Of a DNA stretch of 64,000 nucleotides, positions 1 through 8,555 are shown piece after piece (position 1 is the stretch's first letter; every line of letters starts with the position of its first letter). Both the position numbers and the translations under genes were made by a program. The stretch is from a virus. The stretch covers positions 186,001 to 250,000 of IMG/VR virus record IMGVR_UViG_3300032287_004484. One strand, given 5' to 3'. The notes under the pieces are model-generated. The model ran no database searches, had not been told where the DNA came from, and saw only the letters and a program-made list of their open reading frames with translations.

Positions 1-573
1 GTAAATTCATTTTTTGAAAATTTAAAATATATTAATGATTGGTATTTAAAAGCAGAAGAATTAGGTGTTATGAATGAATCACTTAATGGAGTTTCTCCAC
101 TTTCTAAAGATTGGAAAACACATCTTCTTAAAAATCTTGTTCTTCAAAAAAGAAAAGGATTAGAAGTCAATATTAGTGAAGTTTTAACTGATCTTGAAAA
201 ATTTGCATTAGAAATAATTTCTGAATCTGATATGACGATGAATATTGGATTAGATTCAAGTAAAATCCCTGGTTCACATAATGGAGAAAATCAAATTAAT
301 TTCTTAAAAATGGGCGGAGTCTTTACTTATACCGATTTAGAAAAACTAATTTCTGATTTTACTAGAGCTATGTCAACTTATCAAGCATCTGGAATGGAAA
401 GAGACACTCTCGGAAAAATCTCTAATTATAAAGATATTGCTGATAAAATGTATCGTACTAATATGATTGACGATGAAACAGTAACTAATATAATTACTGA
501 TTTTAACACTACTTATGGTCCAGTTAAAGATAACATGTATGCTCCTTTAACTACATTTAAAGCAGGTGTGTAA
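1..573 (+). CDS. partial gene upstream of the prohead protease, unknown
   Basis: The reading frame is open from the first base, so the N-terminus lies outside the window; an internal ATG is at position 70. The visible 190 residues are soluble, mildly charged and mostly helical, with no motif I recognise. The stop codon overlaps the ATG of the gp21-like protease by one base (TAATG), so the two are translationally coupled. In T4 the genes just before gene 21 are portal gene 20 and core genes 67 and 68, so a portal C-terminus or a head protein is possible from context, but I cannot confirm it from the residues. Confidence 0.7.
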   Translation, partial: VNSFFENLKYINDWYLKAEELGVMNESLNGVSPLSKDWKTHLLKNLVLQKRKGLEVNISEVLTDLEKFALEIISESDMTMNIGLDSSKIPGSHNGENQINFLKMGGVFTYTDLEKLISDFTRAMSTYQASGMERDTLGKISNYKDIADKMYRTNMIDDETVTNIITDFNTTYGPVKDNMYAPLTTFKAGV

Positions 574-1226
574 TGGAATCAATCTACTTATCAGAAGCGG
601 TAGTAATTAAAGATCACGAACTCAAAGAAATTATTATCGAAAGTAATGGTAGAGAAAGAAGAGTCCTTCAATTAGAAGGGCTCTTTCAAAGAGCTAATGA
701 GAAAAATCGTAATGGAAGAATTTATCCTCTTCCTATCTTAGAAAGAGAAGCTTCTCGTCTTGTATCTTCTAAAATTAAAATAGAAGGCGGACTTATTGGA
801 GAAATGGAACACCCTATCATTGAAGCTAATGATCCTAATGCAGTTTCTAGAGCAACTAAAATTCTCTATGAAAGAGCCTGTATCATGATCAAAGATCTTA
901 GAGTTTCTGGAGATGATATTATCGGTAAATGTGAAATCTTAGATGATGCTAATCAATACGGTGCTACTCTAGCATCTATGGCTCGTCGAGGACATATGGC
1001 TGGTATCTCATCAAGAGCAGTTGGATCTAAACCTAAATTAGATTCTAATGGCGGACTTATGGTTAACGAAGATATTCAATTTGTTACTTGGGATATCGTT
1101 AGTGATCCTAGCGTTCATAATGCTAGATTAAAAGCTTTTATCAGCGAAGAAGTTCAGCGAATTCAACACTTACAAAAATCTGGAAGAAAAACTAATCTGT
1201 GGCAAGTTTTAGAAAAATTTAATTAA
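573..1226 (+). CDS. 21: prohead core protease, gp21-like (S78/U9 family)
   Basis: Matures the procapsid by cutting scaffold, capsid and core proteins after Glu. The 217-residue length matches T4 gp21. The family block NRNGRIYPLPIL lies at about residues 46-57, GEMEHP holds the likely catalytic His80, and GISSRAVG holds the likely catalytic Ser146 or Ser147. Residues 1-9 read MESIYLSEA; cleavage after Glu8 would fit the hydrophobic-x-Glu rule seen elsewhere in this genome and the self-removal known for T4 gp21. The gene is coupled to the upstream gene by TAATG and followed by a terminator. It is the expected partner of the gp22 and gp23 genes 3-4 kb downstream. Confidence 0.92.
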   Translation: MESIYLSEAVVIKDHELKEIIIESNGRERRVLQLEGLFQRANEKNRNGRIYPLPILEREASRLVSSKIKIEGGLIGEMEHPIIEANDPNAVSRATKILYERACIMIKDLRVSGDDIIGKCEILDDANQYGATLASMARRGHMAGISSRAVGSKPKLDSNGGLMVNEDIQFVTWDIVSDPSVHNARLKAFISEEVQRIQHLQKSGRKTNLWQVLEKFN

Positions 1227-1232
1227 ATAAAA

Positions 1233-1260
1233 AAAAATCAGTCTTTTAAGACTGATTTTT
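1233..1260. terminator. bidirectional intrinsic terminator
   Basis: A perfect 13-bp stem (arms 1233-1245 and 1248-1260, 2-base loop) has A tracts on the left and T tracts on the right, so it can stop transcription both from the protease gene and from the convergent minus-strand gene ending at 1259. Confidence 0.85.
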
Positions 1261-2059
1261 AAATATCATATTTATCTATTACAGATAAACTCTTATCTTC
1301 AATATTATATTTACGCATAATCTTATTAATACTGTCTTCATTTTTATTAGAATAAATCTTTTCTTTAGAATCTATCAATAATTTACCAATCAATTTTAGA
1401 TTATTTTGATTTGATAAAAAATCAAATAATTTTTGATGATTAATTTTTTGATGCTCCATAAGATTTATTTCACTTAAAATAGAATTTAAAATTTTAATAA
1501 AATTATCTTTATTTTTTGTTAATAAATTATAAAAAGATTTACTTACGTTTTTAATGTTTTTACTTGTAATTAAATCTTGAATTAAATTTTTATTATTTTT
1601 ATTAATAACTAATTGTAATAATTCTTTTAATCTTTCTTTAAATATACTAATAAAGAAATTTTCTGGTTCTTTTTCTTGTAAATAATTAATTATATTTATC
1701 AAATTAAAAGTAAAAAATAAAAATTTAAAAAGATCAGCTTTTTCATTATCATTTAAATCAGGTAAAAAATCTTTTGAAAGAGAATCAAATGGAAATTCTT
1801 GACTTATATATTTAAAAACGTTTAAATCAACATTAGAGTCTCTTAATAATTTATCATTTTTAAGATAATTTAATATGTAATTAATATTAATCGTCTTATC
1901 TTCAGTCAATTCTTTTATCTTTTTAATAAGAGATTTTTTTTCTTTATCTTTTAAACTTTCAATTTTCTTTATTAATTTTAAACGATATATTTTATTATTA
2001 AAATCATTTTCTAATGATTCACATATAAACAAAAGTTGTTCAAATAAATTTATTTTCAT
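1259..2059 (-). CDS. hypothetical protein with candidate capsid-targeting N-terminus
   Basis: A 266-residue Lys/Asn/Ile/Leu-rich, predicted all-helical protein that I do not recognise. It starts MKINLFEQLLFICES; cleavage after Glu14 (I-C-E|S) matches the hydrophobic-x-Glu pattern shared by several proteins here, and the layout resembles the T4 internal-protein leader MKTYQEFIAE|A. It sits inside the head-assembly block but on the opposite strand, between the protease and a membrane-spanning core-like protein, and converges on the shared terminator. A packaged internal head protein is a reasonable inference. No catalytic motif is visible. Confidence 0.75.
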   Translation of the reverse strand: MKINLFEQLLFICESLENDFNNKIYRLKLIKKIESLKDKEKKSLIKKIKELTEDKTININYILNYLKNDKLLRDSNVDLNVFKYISQEFPFDSLSKDFLPDLNDNEKADLFKFLFFTFNLINIINYLQEKEPENFFISIFKERLKELLQLVINKNNKNLIQDLITSKNIKNVSKSFYNLLTKNKDNFIKILNSILSEINLMEHQKINHQKLFDFLSNQNNLKLIGKLLIDSKEKIYSNKNEDSINKIMRKYNIEDKSLSVIDKYDI

Positions 2060-2137
2060 ATTAAAAATATTTTTAAAAATATTTTTTAATTCTAATTAAA
2101 AATATTTTAATATATCATATTTTTTTTAGAGGAAAAA

Positions 2138-4108
2138 ATGAAAGATAATAAACAATTAGAAATTATATTAGAAAATATTTTAATATCTGATCCTTATTTT
2201 TACGATGAAAACATAGTAACTGATTTTATTAAAAATAAAGTTTTTGATAAAATTAAAAGTTATATAGATAAAAATAAAGATGAAATCACTAAACTTAATA
2301 CAGAATTAAAATCAGAAAAAAGTCTTGGAACTTCTAAAAAAGGTCAAGAAGCAATTAATAAAGCAATCGATAAAAACTGGAATTCTTTAACCGGTGATTC
2401 ATTACAGATTAGTCAATCTAAAATTTCTACATTAAAAGGTAAAAGTTTTGCTGAAGTAATGATAAATATTTATGATAATTTAATAAAAAGTCAACAAAGA
2501 AAAAATTTAAAATTTGATCCTAAAAGTCCTGAGTTTTCTTCTTTTGATCTTAATGAAATTAATGGTAAATATGTATACGATGAAAAAGTAAGTAATGTTT
2601 TTGGCGCTATTGGAACAAAAGCAAAAGTAGCAATTAGTGCTTTTTTAATATCTTTAGTCGTTTGGACTGTATTAGGTAATCCAGTTGGAGCAACAGAAAA
2701 ATTTCTACCAAAAGTATCAGAAACAATATCTGGATTAGTAAGTTCAGTAAAAGGAAATGATATTTCTGCTCAACAAGAAAAACTTTTAGTTGATTCTGGT
2801 GAAGAAGCAAAAGTAGAGGCTGGTAAATTAGAAAAAGAATTACCAAGTCTTAAAGGTGTCCCAGAAGAAGATACTAAGATAAAAGTATTAAAATCTGGTA
2901 AAACAGGACTTACTCCAGACCAAGAAAAAGTAATTGATGAAGAAATTTCTAAACATGAAGCAATAAAAGATAATCTTCAAAAAGAAACAAAGTTAAAAAT
3001 AAAAAGTTACAAAACTCGAGGAAAAATATACGATTCTATTAAGAAAATTTCAAAATTAGATAAAAAAGAAGTTGCAAAAGTAATTGAAAAAGATATGGCG
3101 CAAAAAATATTTAACGTTGTATCTGAAAAAATAAATAAGGGTTTTGAAGAAAATGAAAAAAATATCCTTGAACTAGAAACTGGAAAAAGAGCCTCTAATT
3201 TAAAAGATCCACTAAGAGACATAAAAGCTGATCCAGCAAAAGCAAAACAAGTAATAAAAAAATTACAAAAATCAAATAAAATAATGGCTGAATATTCTAA
3301 AGCAATAGAAAATTTTGATTCTGATGATTCTGACACTTATATTGGTTTAGGCCTAACCCATCGTCAATTACAATTATGTGCTGTAATTAATTCTTTTGAT
3401 AAATTTGAACTAGATGGAGAAACAGTTGAGATGTTTCCAATTGATTGCACTAATTTAGTTGATTCAAATGGAAATCTCCTAAAACTTGATTCACTAGAAA
3501 AATCAATTGAAGTAAATCCGCAATTAGAAGCGATGTTTCTTAAAAAAATTAATGATTTTGAAGCTATAGGTCTTATTAATTTAAGTAAAACATTAAAAAA
3601 AGCTTTTAGCGGAAAAGAATTAACAGATGCAGAATATAAAAGTGTAAAAGAACAAATTAATAAAGAAATAACAGCTAAATCAGATATGCTATCTAAAAAA
3701 TACTCTCCTGAAGAAATTGATAATCTTCTTGATTTTTGGAATACTGTTTATGCTGTAGCATCTGATTCTATAGATTCTTTTAAAAATCAACCAAGTAAAA
3801 CAAAAGATAAAAAATACGAAGATAAATTAAGTGATAGTGAATTTAGACTTAAAGAAATACATAATTATTTTGCTAGTAGTACAGATTTATGGAAGAGTTA
3901 TAATTCAAATAAAAATGATGAAGAACTTGCTAAGTTTTTTAATTTAGGTAAAGGTGTAAATTCAAGTCAAAATAAAATTCTACCAAATGAAATCCCTAGG
4001 GCAAAAACTAAATATTTAAATAAAGGACAAGTCCAAATAGCAGAAAATTCTGTTAGAAAATGGGATTCTCTTTTATCAGTTATTGAAGAAAATTATTTTA
4101 AATCTTAA
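2138..4108 (+). CDS. putative internal head/core protein with one membrane segment
   Basis: A 656-residue protein with a good Shine-Dalgarno (AGAGGA). The N-terminus has IILEN at residues 9-13 and then YFYDEN, giving a candidate protease site after Glu24. The small protein at 4177 shows the same arrangement (IILEN, then IYDEAF, then TDF). A hydrophobic span at about residues 166-190 (AISAFLISLVVWTVLG core) could cross a membrane. The remainder is Lys/Glu-rich helical sequence with likely coiled coils. It lies between the gp21 and gp22 genes, where T4 has its core proteins. I infer a prohead-core or ejected internal protein; the family is unknown. Confidence 0.8.
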   Translation: MKDNKQLEIILENILISDPYFYDENIVTDFIKNKVFDKIKSYIDKNKDEITKLNTELKSEKSLGTSKKGQEAINKAIDKNWNSLTGDSLQISQSKISTLKGKSFAEVMINIYDNLIKSQQRKNLKFDPKSPEFSSFDLNEINGKYVYDEKVSNVFGAIGTKAKVAISAFLISLVVWTVLGNPVGATEKFLPKVSETISGLVSSVKGNDISAQQEKLLVDSGEEAKVEAGKLEKELPSLKGVPEEDTKIKVLKSGKTGLTPDQEKVIDEEISKHEAIKDNLQKETKLKIKSYKTRGKIYDSIKKISKLDKKEVAKVIEKDMAQKIFNVVSEKINKGFEENEKNILELETGKRASNLKDPLRDIKADPAKAKQVIKKLQKSNKIMAEYSKAIENFDSDDSDTYIGLGLTHRQLQLCAVINSFDKFELDGETVEMFPIDCTNLVDSNGNLLKLDSLEKSIEVNPQLEAMFLKKINDFEAIGLINLSKTLKKAFSGKELTDAEYKSVKEQINKEITAKSDMLSKKYSPEEIDNLLDFWNTVYAVASDSIDSFKNQPSKTKDKKYEDKLSDSEFRLKEIHNYFASSTDLWKSYNSNKNDEELAKFFNLGKGVNSSQNKILPNEIPRAKTKYLNKGQVQIAENSVRKWDSLLSVIEENYFKS

Positions 4109-4116
4109 TTAATTTT

Positions 4117-4151
4117 ATCCAACTATAATCACAAAAAAATTATAGTTGGAT
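4117..4151 (+). other. strong RNA hairpin between two core genes
   Basis: A perfect 13-bp inverted repeat (arms 4117-4129 and 4139-4151, 9-base loop) follows the stop of the 656-residue gene. It is followed by A residues rather than T on the plus strand, so it is not a standard plus-strand terminator; it could instead protect or process the mRNA upstream of the core and scaffold genes. Confidence 0.5.
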
Positions 4152-4176
4152 AAAAAAAAATAATATTTTAAATTTT

Positions 4177-4455
4177 ATGGATAAATATATATTTAATATG
4201 GATAACGAAATAGATAAATCAATTAAAATAATATTAGAGAATCCTAATGAAAACGTTATTTATGATGAAGCGTTTACTGATTTTTTAGGTATGTTAAATC
4301 CTACAGAAAAAATTGATAAATTCTCTGAAGGAGTTTTAGTTAAAGTATCTGAAGTCGTATCTAAAATGATTATAAATAATCCAGATTTATTACAAAAAAT
4401 AACAAATAGCGTATTAGAAAATATTGATATATATGTTAGTAAGAAAAAAAAGTAA
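4177..4455 (+). CDS. small prohead core protein candidate (gp67/gp68 position)
   Basis: A 92-residue protein ending in a run of five Lys-rich residues (SKKKKK-like tail), placed just before the scaffold gene as T4 gp67 and gp68 are. It contains NVIYDEAF, a candidate protease site after Glu31, or after Glu24 if the second Met (ATG at 4198) is the true start. With that start the leader closely parallels the one on the 2138 gene. No clear Shine-Dalgarno precedes either ATG. Function is inferred from position and leader only. Confidence 0.65.
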   Translation: MDKYIFNMDNEIDKSIKIILENPNENVIYDEAFTDFLGMLNPTEKIDKFSEGVLVKVSEVVSKMIINNPDLLQKITNSVLENIDIYVSKKKK

Positions 4456-4503
4456 GCGAAAAATGAAAAAAGGTTTTATAGTAAAAAATATGAGGAGGGC
4501 ATT

Positions 4504-5631
4504 TTGAAATCACTCGAAAAATTAAAAAAAGTTTTAAGTGATGTTGAAATCAATGAGGAACAAAAGTCCGCTTTAGATGAATTTTTTGCTGAGCTCTACG
4601 AAAACTTACAAGAAAAAGCTCGTGAAGAGGTTCAAGAAGAACTTGAATTTATGAATGAAGCTTTAGATGGTACAGGATCCAAAGAAGGTTGGATCAAAGT
4701 AGAAGAAGCAGAAGAAGCGTTTAATAGAGGAATGTTAGATGCAGAACGAGCTTTTAACGCCCTTAGTCAAGAATATGATGTAGCAATGGAAAAAGCAGAA
4801 AAAGCTTTCAATTTGTTAAGTAATGATTATGATTTGGCTATGGAAAACGCAGAAAAGGCTTTTGACTTAGCAATGGAAGACGCTGAACAAGCATTTAATC
4901 TTTTTGCAGAAGATTCTGAACAAGCTTTCACTTTAGTTCAAGAAGATCTTATCAAAGAACATTCTGAGACTATGGGCAAAGCAATGGATCATTTATATGA
5001 AACATTGTTAGAAAAAGCAAAAGAAGAAATCTATGAATCTCAAGATTTTAGCATGATTAAACAAATAAAAGACATTCTAACACCTATAATTTTAGAAGAA
5101 AGCAACTCAACAGCTTTAATGACTAAAGTTAGAGAATTAGAAAAACAATTATCTTTAGCAAAACAAGAAAAAATTAATAGTGAAAAAGATCAGATTATTG
5201 AATCTTTAGTTGATGAATTGCCAATTAAAGAAGCGAAAATTGTACGTAATTATATTTCTGAAGCAAATTCTATACAAGAAGTTTATGAAAGATATAATCT
5301 CGCAATTTCTTTACTTGAAGCAAAAGAAGATAGAGAAGAATCTAACGAAGATACAATAAACAATAAAAAGTCTTTAAAAGAAGAAAACTCATCTGAATCA
5401 GTTCGTAAACCATCAAGAAATTTTAAAGATTTCTTTGAAGCTAGCGAAGAAGTTGATGAAGAAGATGATTTTGAAGAAATAGACGAATTAGAAGATGAAG
5501 AAATCAATGAAGCGGAATTTGAATTCCAAACAGAAGAAACTGTATTCTCATCTAATTCAAAAGAAAAACCGAAAACAGATAAATTCAATTCTTTTGAAGA
5601 AGCAATTATATCTTCAGTTTTCAAAAAATAA
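4504..5631 (+). CDS. 22: prohead scaffolding core protein, gp22-like
   Basis: A 375-residue highly acidic coiled-coil protein directly before the capsid gene, the position of T4 gene 22. It starts with TTG: GAGGAGGG lies four bases upstream, and the nearby ATG at 4490 hits a stop after five codons. Residues ~60-155 form a hendecad repeat array with units of the type AE-x-AF-x-L-x3-D, some expanded to 18 residues by an extra YD-x-AME. The C-terminal part has a long Glu/Asp-rich stretch (about residues 310-350) before the conserved-looking end FNSFEEAIISSVFKK. It is expected to be degraded by the gp21-like protease during maturation. Confidence 0.8.
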   Translation: MKSLEKLKKVLSDVEINEEQKSALDEFFAELYENLQEKAREEVQEELEFMNEALDGTGSKEGWIKVEEAEEAFNRGMLDAERAFNALSQEYDVAMEKAEKAFNLLSNDYDLAMENAEKAFDLAMEDAEQAFNLFAEDSEQAFTLVQEDLIKEHSETMGKAMDHLYETLLEKAKEEIYESQDFSMIKQIKDILTPIILEESNSTALMTKVRELEKQLSLAKQEKINSEKDQIIESLVDELPIKEAKIVRNYISEANSIQEVYERYNLAISLLEAKEDREESNEDTINNKKSLKEENSSESVRKPSRNFKDFFEASEEVDEEDDFEEIDELEDEEINEAEFEFQTEETVFSSNSKEKPKTDKFNSFEEAIISSVFKK

Positions 5632-5650
5632 ATGGAGGAATTTTAATATA

Positions 5651-7249
5651 ATGGAAATTTTTAGTGAATCTTATAAAGCACAAAAAGAAGTAGAAGATAA
5701 ATTATTATCTAAATGGGAACCTGCTCTAGAAGCAGACGGAGGAATAGCAGATGCACACATGGCAAGAACAACCGCTATTCTATTAGAAAACTACATGGGA
5801 CACCTTAAAGCATCTAACCAACTAATAAGTGAATCTGTTACAAGTGGTGACTTTAAAGGGGTTAATCTTGCACTTCTTGGTCTTATCCGAAGAGCAATTC
5901 CCGCACTAGTTGGAGCAGAACTCGTAGGCATCCAAGCAATGCCAACACCTACCTCTCCAATTTTCTACATGAGCTGGAGAAAAGACACTGGTGGAACAGG
6001 AACAACTAAAGGTGGTTCTTCGTACAACGATGAATACTTTGGATATCCTAATGGTGGAGCAGGTCCACTTGGTCAAGCTGATCCATATTACACTTCTCAA
6101 CAACTAAGAAGCGTATTAGTAAAAGAAACACTAGCTACTGGAACAGCTTATGGTATCGTTCTTAATTGGACACCCGTTATTGGATACACAATAAGATTTA
6201 GATTATTAGATGCAAACGGTAGAGTCGTTGGTACATCTTGGATTAACCAAGCAACTCCTACTTCTGGAACAGCTACTGGAGCAAACTCTAGTGGAGTAAC
6301 AGCTTATTCTGGCGGATTAGTAGCAGCTTCTATCACTGTATCTGGAACTTCTGCATCTTACACTAACGCAGCTGGAACTACAGGTACTTCTACAGCTTCT
6401 GTACTATCACCCGTAGTTATCGTTACTACAGCAAGTTCACTAGCTGATGGAGTAAAAATCGTTGTTGATTGGGAATATAACCAAGAATCTAACACTAAAG
6501 CTCCTGATGTTGGTGTTCAAATCGATCAGTTCAACGTGTCTCTCGTAAGAAGAATGTTAAGAGGAAAATTCTCTCTCGATTCTATCACAGATGCACAAGC
6601 ATATCATGGTATTTCTCTCGAAAACGAACTCATGGAAATTATGAAATATGAATTAACCAATGAAATCAACAGAGAAATCATTTCCGACCTTAGATCCATG
6701 GCAGGTATCGCTAACACTTTAGACTACAACTCAAACACTACCTTTAACACTTCTGGAAACTATGATGATTCCTTCAAATTAGTTCTCGATTCCATCAATG
6801 GTCTCGGTGCTGAAATCTTGAATCAGTCTCGTTTAGGAAGAGGTAACTTCGTCGTAGGTAACCCTGTAACTCTAGCATTCTTAGACAGAGTACCTGGTTT
6901 CGTTGGTGCGGGCGTATCTTATGATGGAAAAGGATTAACTTATTCTGGACAAATGGGCAATAGAATTAAATTCTACGCTGATCCACAATACGTTAAAAAT
7001 GAACTACTTGTTGGATATAAAGGACCATCTGCTATCGACACTGGATACATTCATGCTCCATATCTTCCAATTACCGCAACACCTACTCTACTTAACCCAG
7101 AAACTGGTGACCCAAGTAAAATATTTTATACTAGATACGGGAAGACTTACCGTGATTTTGATAAAGACGCTGGTAAATCAACTAACGCTATCTATCGTGG
7201 AGAATATGTATACGGAAGACTCTTTATGCAGAACTTCCCAACAATCTAA
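5651..7249 (+). CDS. 23: major capsid protein, gp23-like
   Basis: 532 residues, close to T4 gp23 (521). The ATG at 5651 follows GGAGGA; the same frame is open further upstream only inside the scaffold gene. The N-terminal 60 residues are a charged delta-like segment, and NQLISESVTSGDF gives a protease site after Glu61 (I-S-E|S), matching T4 gp23 cut after Glu65. The following LIRRAIPALVGAELVGIQAM and the PIFYM segment are typical of gp23. The middle is a Thr/Ser/Gly-rich insertion (about residues 200-270). G+C and codon use are visibly richer than in neighbours, as expected for the most expressed gene. A terminator follows. Confidence 0.93.
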   Translation: MEIFSESYKAQKEVEDKLLSKWEPALEADGGIADAHMARTTAILLENYMGHLKASNQLISESVTSGDFKGVNLALLGLIRRAIPALVGAELVGIQAMPTPTSPIFYMSWRKDTGGTGTTKGGSSYNDEYFGYPNGGAGPLGQADPYYTSQQLRSVLVKETLATGTAYGIVLNWTPVIGYTIRFRLLDANGRVVGTSWINQATPTSGTATGANSSGVTAYSGGLVAASITVSGTSASYTNAAGTTGTSTASVLSPVVIVTTASSLADGVKIVVDWEYNQESNTKAPDVGVQIDQFNVSLVRRMLRGKFSLDSITDAQAYHGISLENELMEIMKYELTNEINREIISDLRSMAGIANTLDYNSNTTFNTSGNYDDSFKLVLDSINGLGAEILNQSRLGRGNFVVGNPVTLAFLDRVPGFVGAGVSYDGKGLTYSGQMGNRIKFYADPQYVKNELLVGYKGPSAIDTGYIHAPYLPITATPTLLNPETGDPSKIFYTRYGKTYRDFDKDAGKSTNAIYRGEYVYGRLFMQNFPTI

Positions 7250-7276
7250 TCTAAAAATTATTTTGTTGAAAAATAG

Positions 7277-7307
7277 AAAAAGAAGGCTCAAAAAGCCTTC
7301 TTTTTTT
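7277..7307 (+). terminator. terminator after the capsid gene
   Basis: A 10-bp stem (AAAGAAGGCT with AGCCTTCTTT, 5-base loop) runs into seven T residues about 30 bases after the capsid stop codon. Confidence 0.9.
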
Positions 7308-7312
7308 ATGTT

Positions 7313-7341
7313 TAGACATCTTTTGAAATAAAAAATAAAAT
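7313..7341 (+). promoter_or_regulatory. promoter for the homing endonuclease gene
   Basis: TAGACA, 17-bp spacer, TAAAAT. The -10 ends five bases before the ATG at 7347 and no Shine-Dalgarno is present, so the transcript is predicted to be leaderless. The inserted gene therefore carries its own promoter. Confidence 0.6.
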
Positions 7342-7346
7342 ATATT

Positions 7347-8555
7347 ATGAATAAATACTATGTATATGCTTTATTAGATGAAAGAAAACCAGGATATTAT
7401 GAATATGAAATAGATGACATAATTATTGAATTTAATTATGAACCTTTTTATATTGGCAAAGGAACTGGTAATCGTATTGCTATTCACGAAAAAAGCGCTA
7501 CTTTTGAATCTAACACTACTATTAAAGATAATAAAATAAGAAAGATTTGGCGTGAAGGCAAAAAAGTGGTAAGAACTAAAGTTTTAGATCATCTTGAAGA
7601 TAATCTTGCTTTTGATTTGGAAATAAAACTAATTAAAATAATAGGTCGAAGAGAATTAGGAGGACCATTAATTAATCTTACAGATGGTGGAGATGGACTT
7701 AAGAATCCTTCTCTAGAAGTAAGAGCAAAAATAAGCGAAGGTTCAAAAAATCGTATAATTTCAGAAGAAACAAGAGAAAAGTTAAGGAATAGTTGGTATA
7801 ATAAACTTTCAAGATTAGAAAAAATTAAATTTTCTAGAGGTATAACTTTAGAAGAAGCACAAGTTATTAATCATGAAATATCTATGAAAGTTGGATCTTA
7901 TAGAAAAGGCACTAAACATTCAGAAGAAACTAAAAGGGCTATGTCACTTCGTCAAAAAGGAGTTCCTAAACCTCCTCGAACTGATGAGCATAAGAAAAAC
8001 TTATCTGCTTCTATGATTGGTAAGTTTGCTGGTGAATTTAATCCAATGTATCAAAAGAATTTTAGGGATAATCGTGTTAATAAATTTGGTGAAATTAAAG
8101 AACAAGAATTAGAGAATGAAAGGATAGATAAGATTAATAAGACGACTAATCAGAAAAAGTTAGATGCTGAGGCTCTTTTTCCAGGTACTCCTTATAATGT
8201 TTATATGCAAGCTTATAATTTATATAATAAAGGTACTTCTTTAGAAGAGTCATTGCGAATCGCAACAGAAAATAATGAAAAGAATAATTGTATTGCTAAA
8301 GAAAATAAGATTAAAAAAGATGTGACTAATTTTTATTCTAAATTAAAGAATGGTACTTTAAATCCTTATAAAAAAGAATTATACGATATATCACTTTTTT
8401 TATTAGGATTAAGAAAGCAAAAAGGGATTAGAGATCCATTAGACGAAGTTAAAGATTTAAATGTTTCTTTAGGTAAAAAATTTCGTAAAGATAAAATTTC
8501 TGAATTACAGCAAATTATTAATTTTTATGGAGTATCTATTGAAGAAAGTTGTTGA
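7347..8555 (+). CDS. GIY-YIG homing endonuclease
   Basis: A 402-residue free-standing GIY-YIG nuclease. The catalytic domain holds YVYALLDERKPG at about residues 5-16 and PFYIGKGTGNR at 33-43 (Tyr, Gly and Arg of the fold), then LINLTDGGDG. After it come three NUMOD3-like DNA-binding modules of the type SEET-x-(E/K)-(K/R)-x-(L/M), at about residues 133, 192 and 212. These enzymes cut a cognate allele lacking the insertion and spread by repair. The gene sits behind the capsid gene terminator with its own promoter and overlaps the next gene by 29 bases. Confidence 0.88.
   Translation: MNKYYVYALLDERKPGYYEYEIDDIIIEFNYEPFYIGKGTGNRIAIHEKSATFESNTTIKDNKIRKIWREGKKVVRTKVLDHLEDNLAFDLEIKLIKIIGRRELGGPLINLTDGGDGLKNPSLEVRAKISEGSKNRIISEETREKLRNSWYNKLSRLEKIKFSRGITLEEAQVINHEISMKVGSYRKGTKHSEETKRAMSLRQKGVPKPPRTDEHKKNLSASMIGKFAGEFNPMYQKNFRDNRVNKFGEIKEQELENERIDKINKTTNQKKLDAEALFPGTPYNVYMQAYNLYNKGTSLEESLRIATENNEKNNCIAKENKIKKDVTNFYSKLKNGTLNPYKKELYDISLFLLGLRKQKGIRDPLDEVKDLNVSLGKKFRKDKISELQQIINFYGVSIEESC

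Noticed and set aside
1-573. Calling the partial first gene the portal protein
   Set aside because: Gene order fits, but no portal motif is visible in the C-terminal 190 residues.
5495-5650. Extension of the capsid frame upstream into the scaffold gene
   Set aside because: The added 52 residues are an out-of-frame reading of the scaffold end; the ATG at 5651 has a proper Shine-Dalgarno and gives the expected capsid length and cleavage site.
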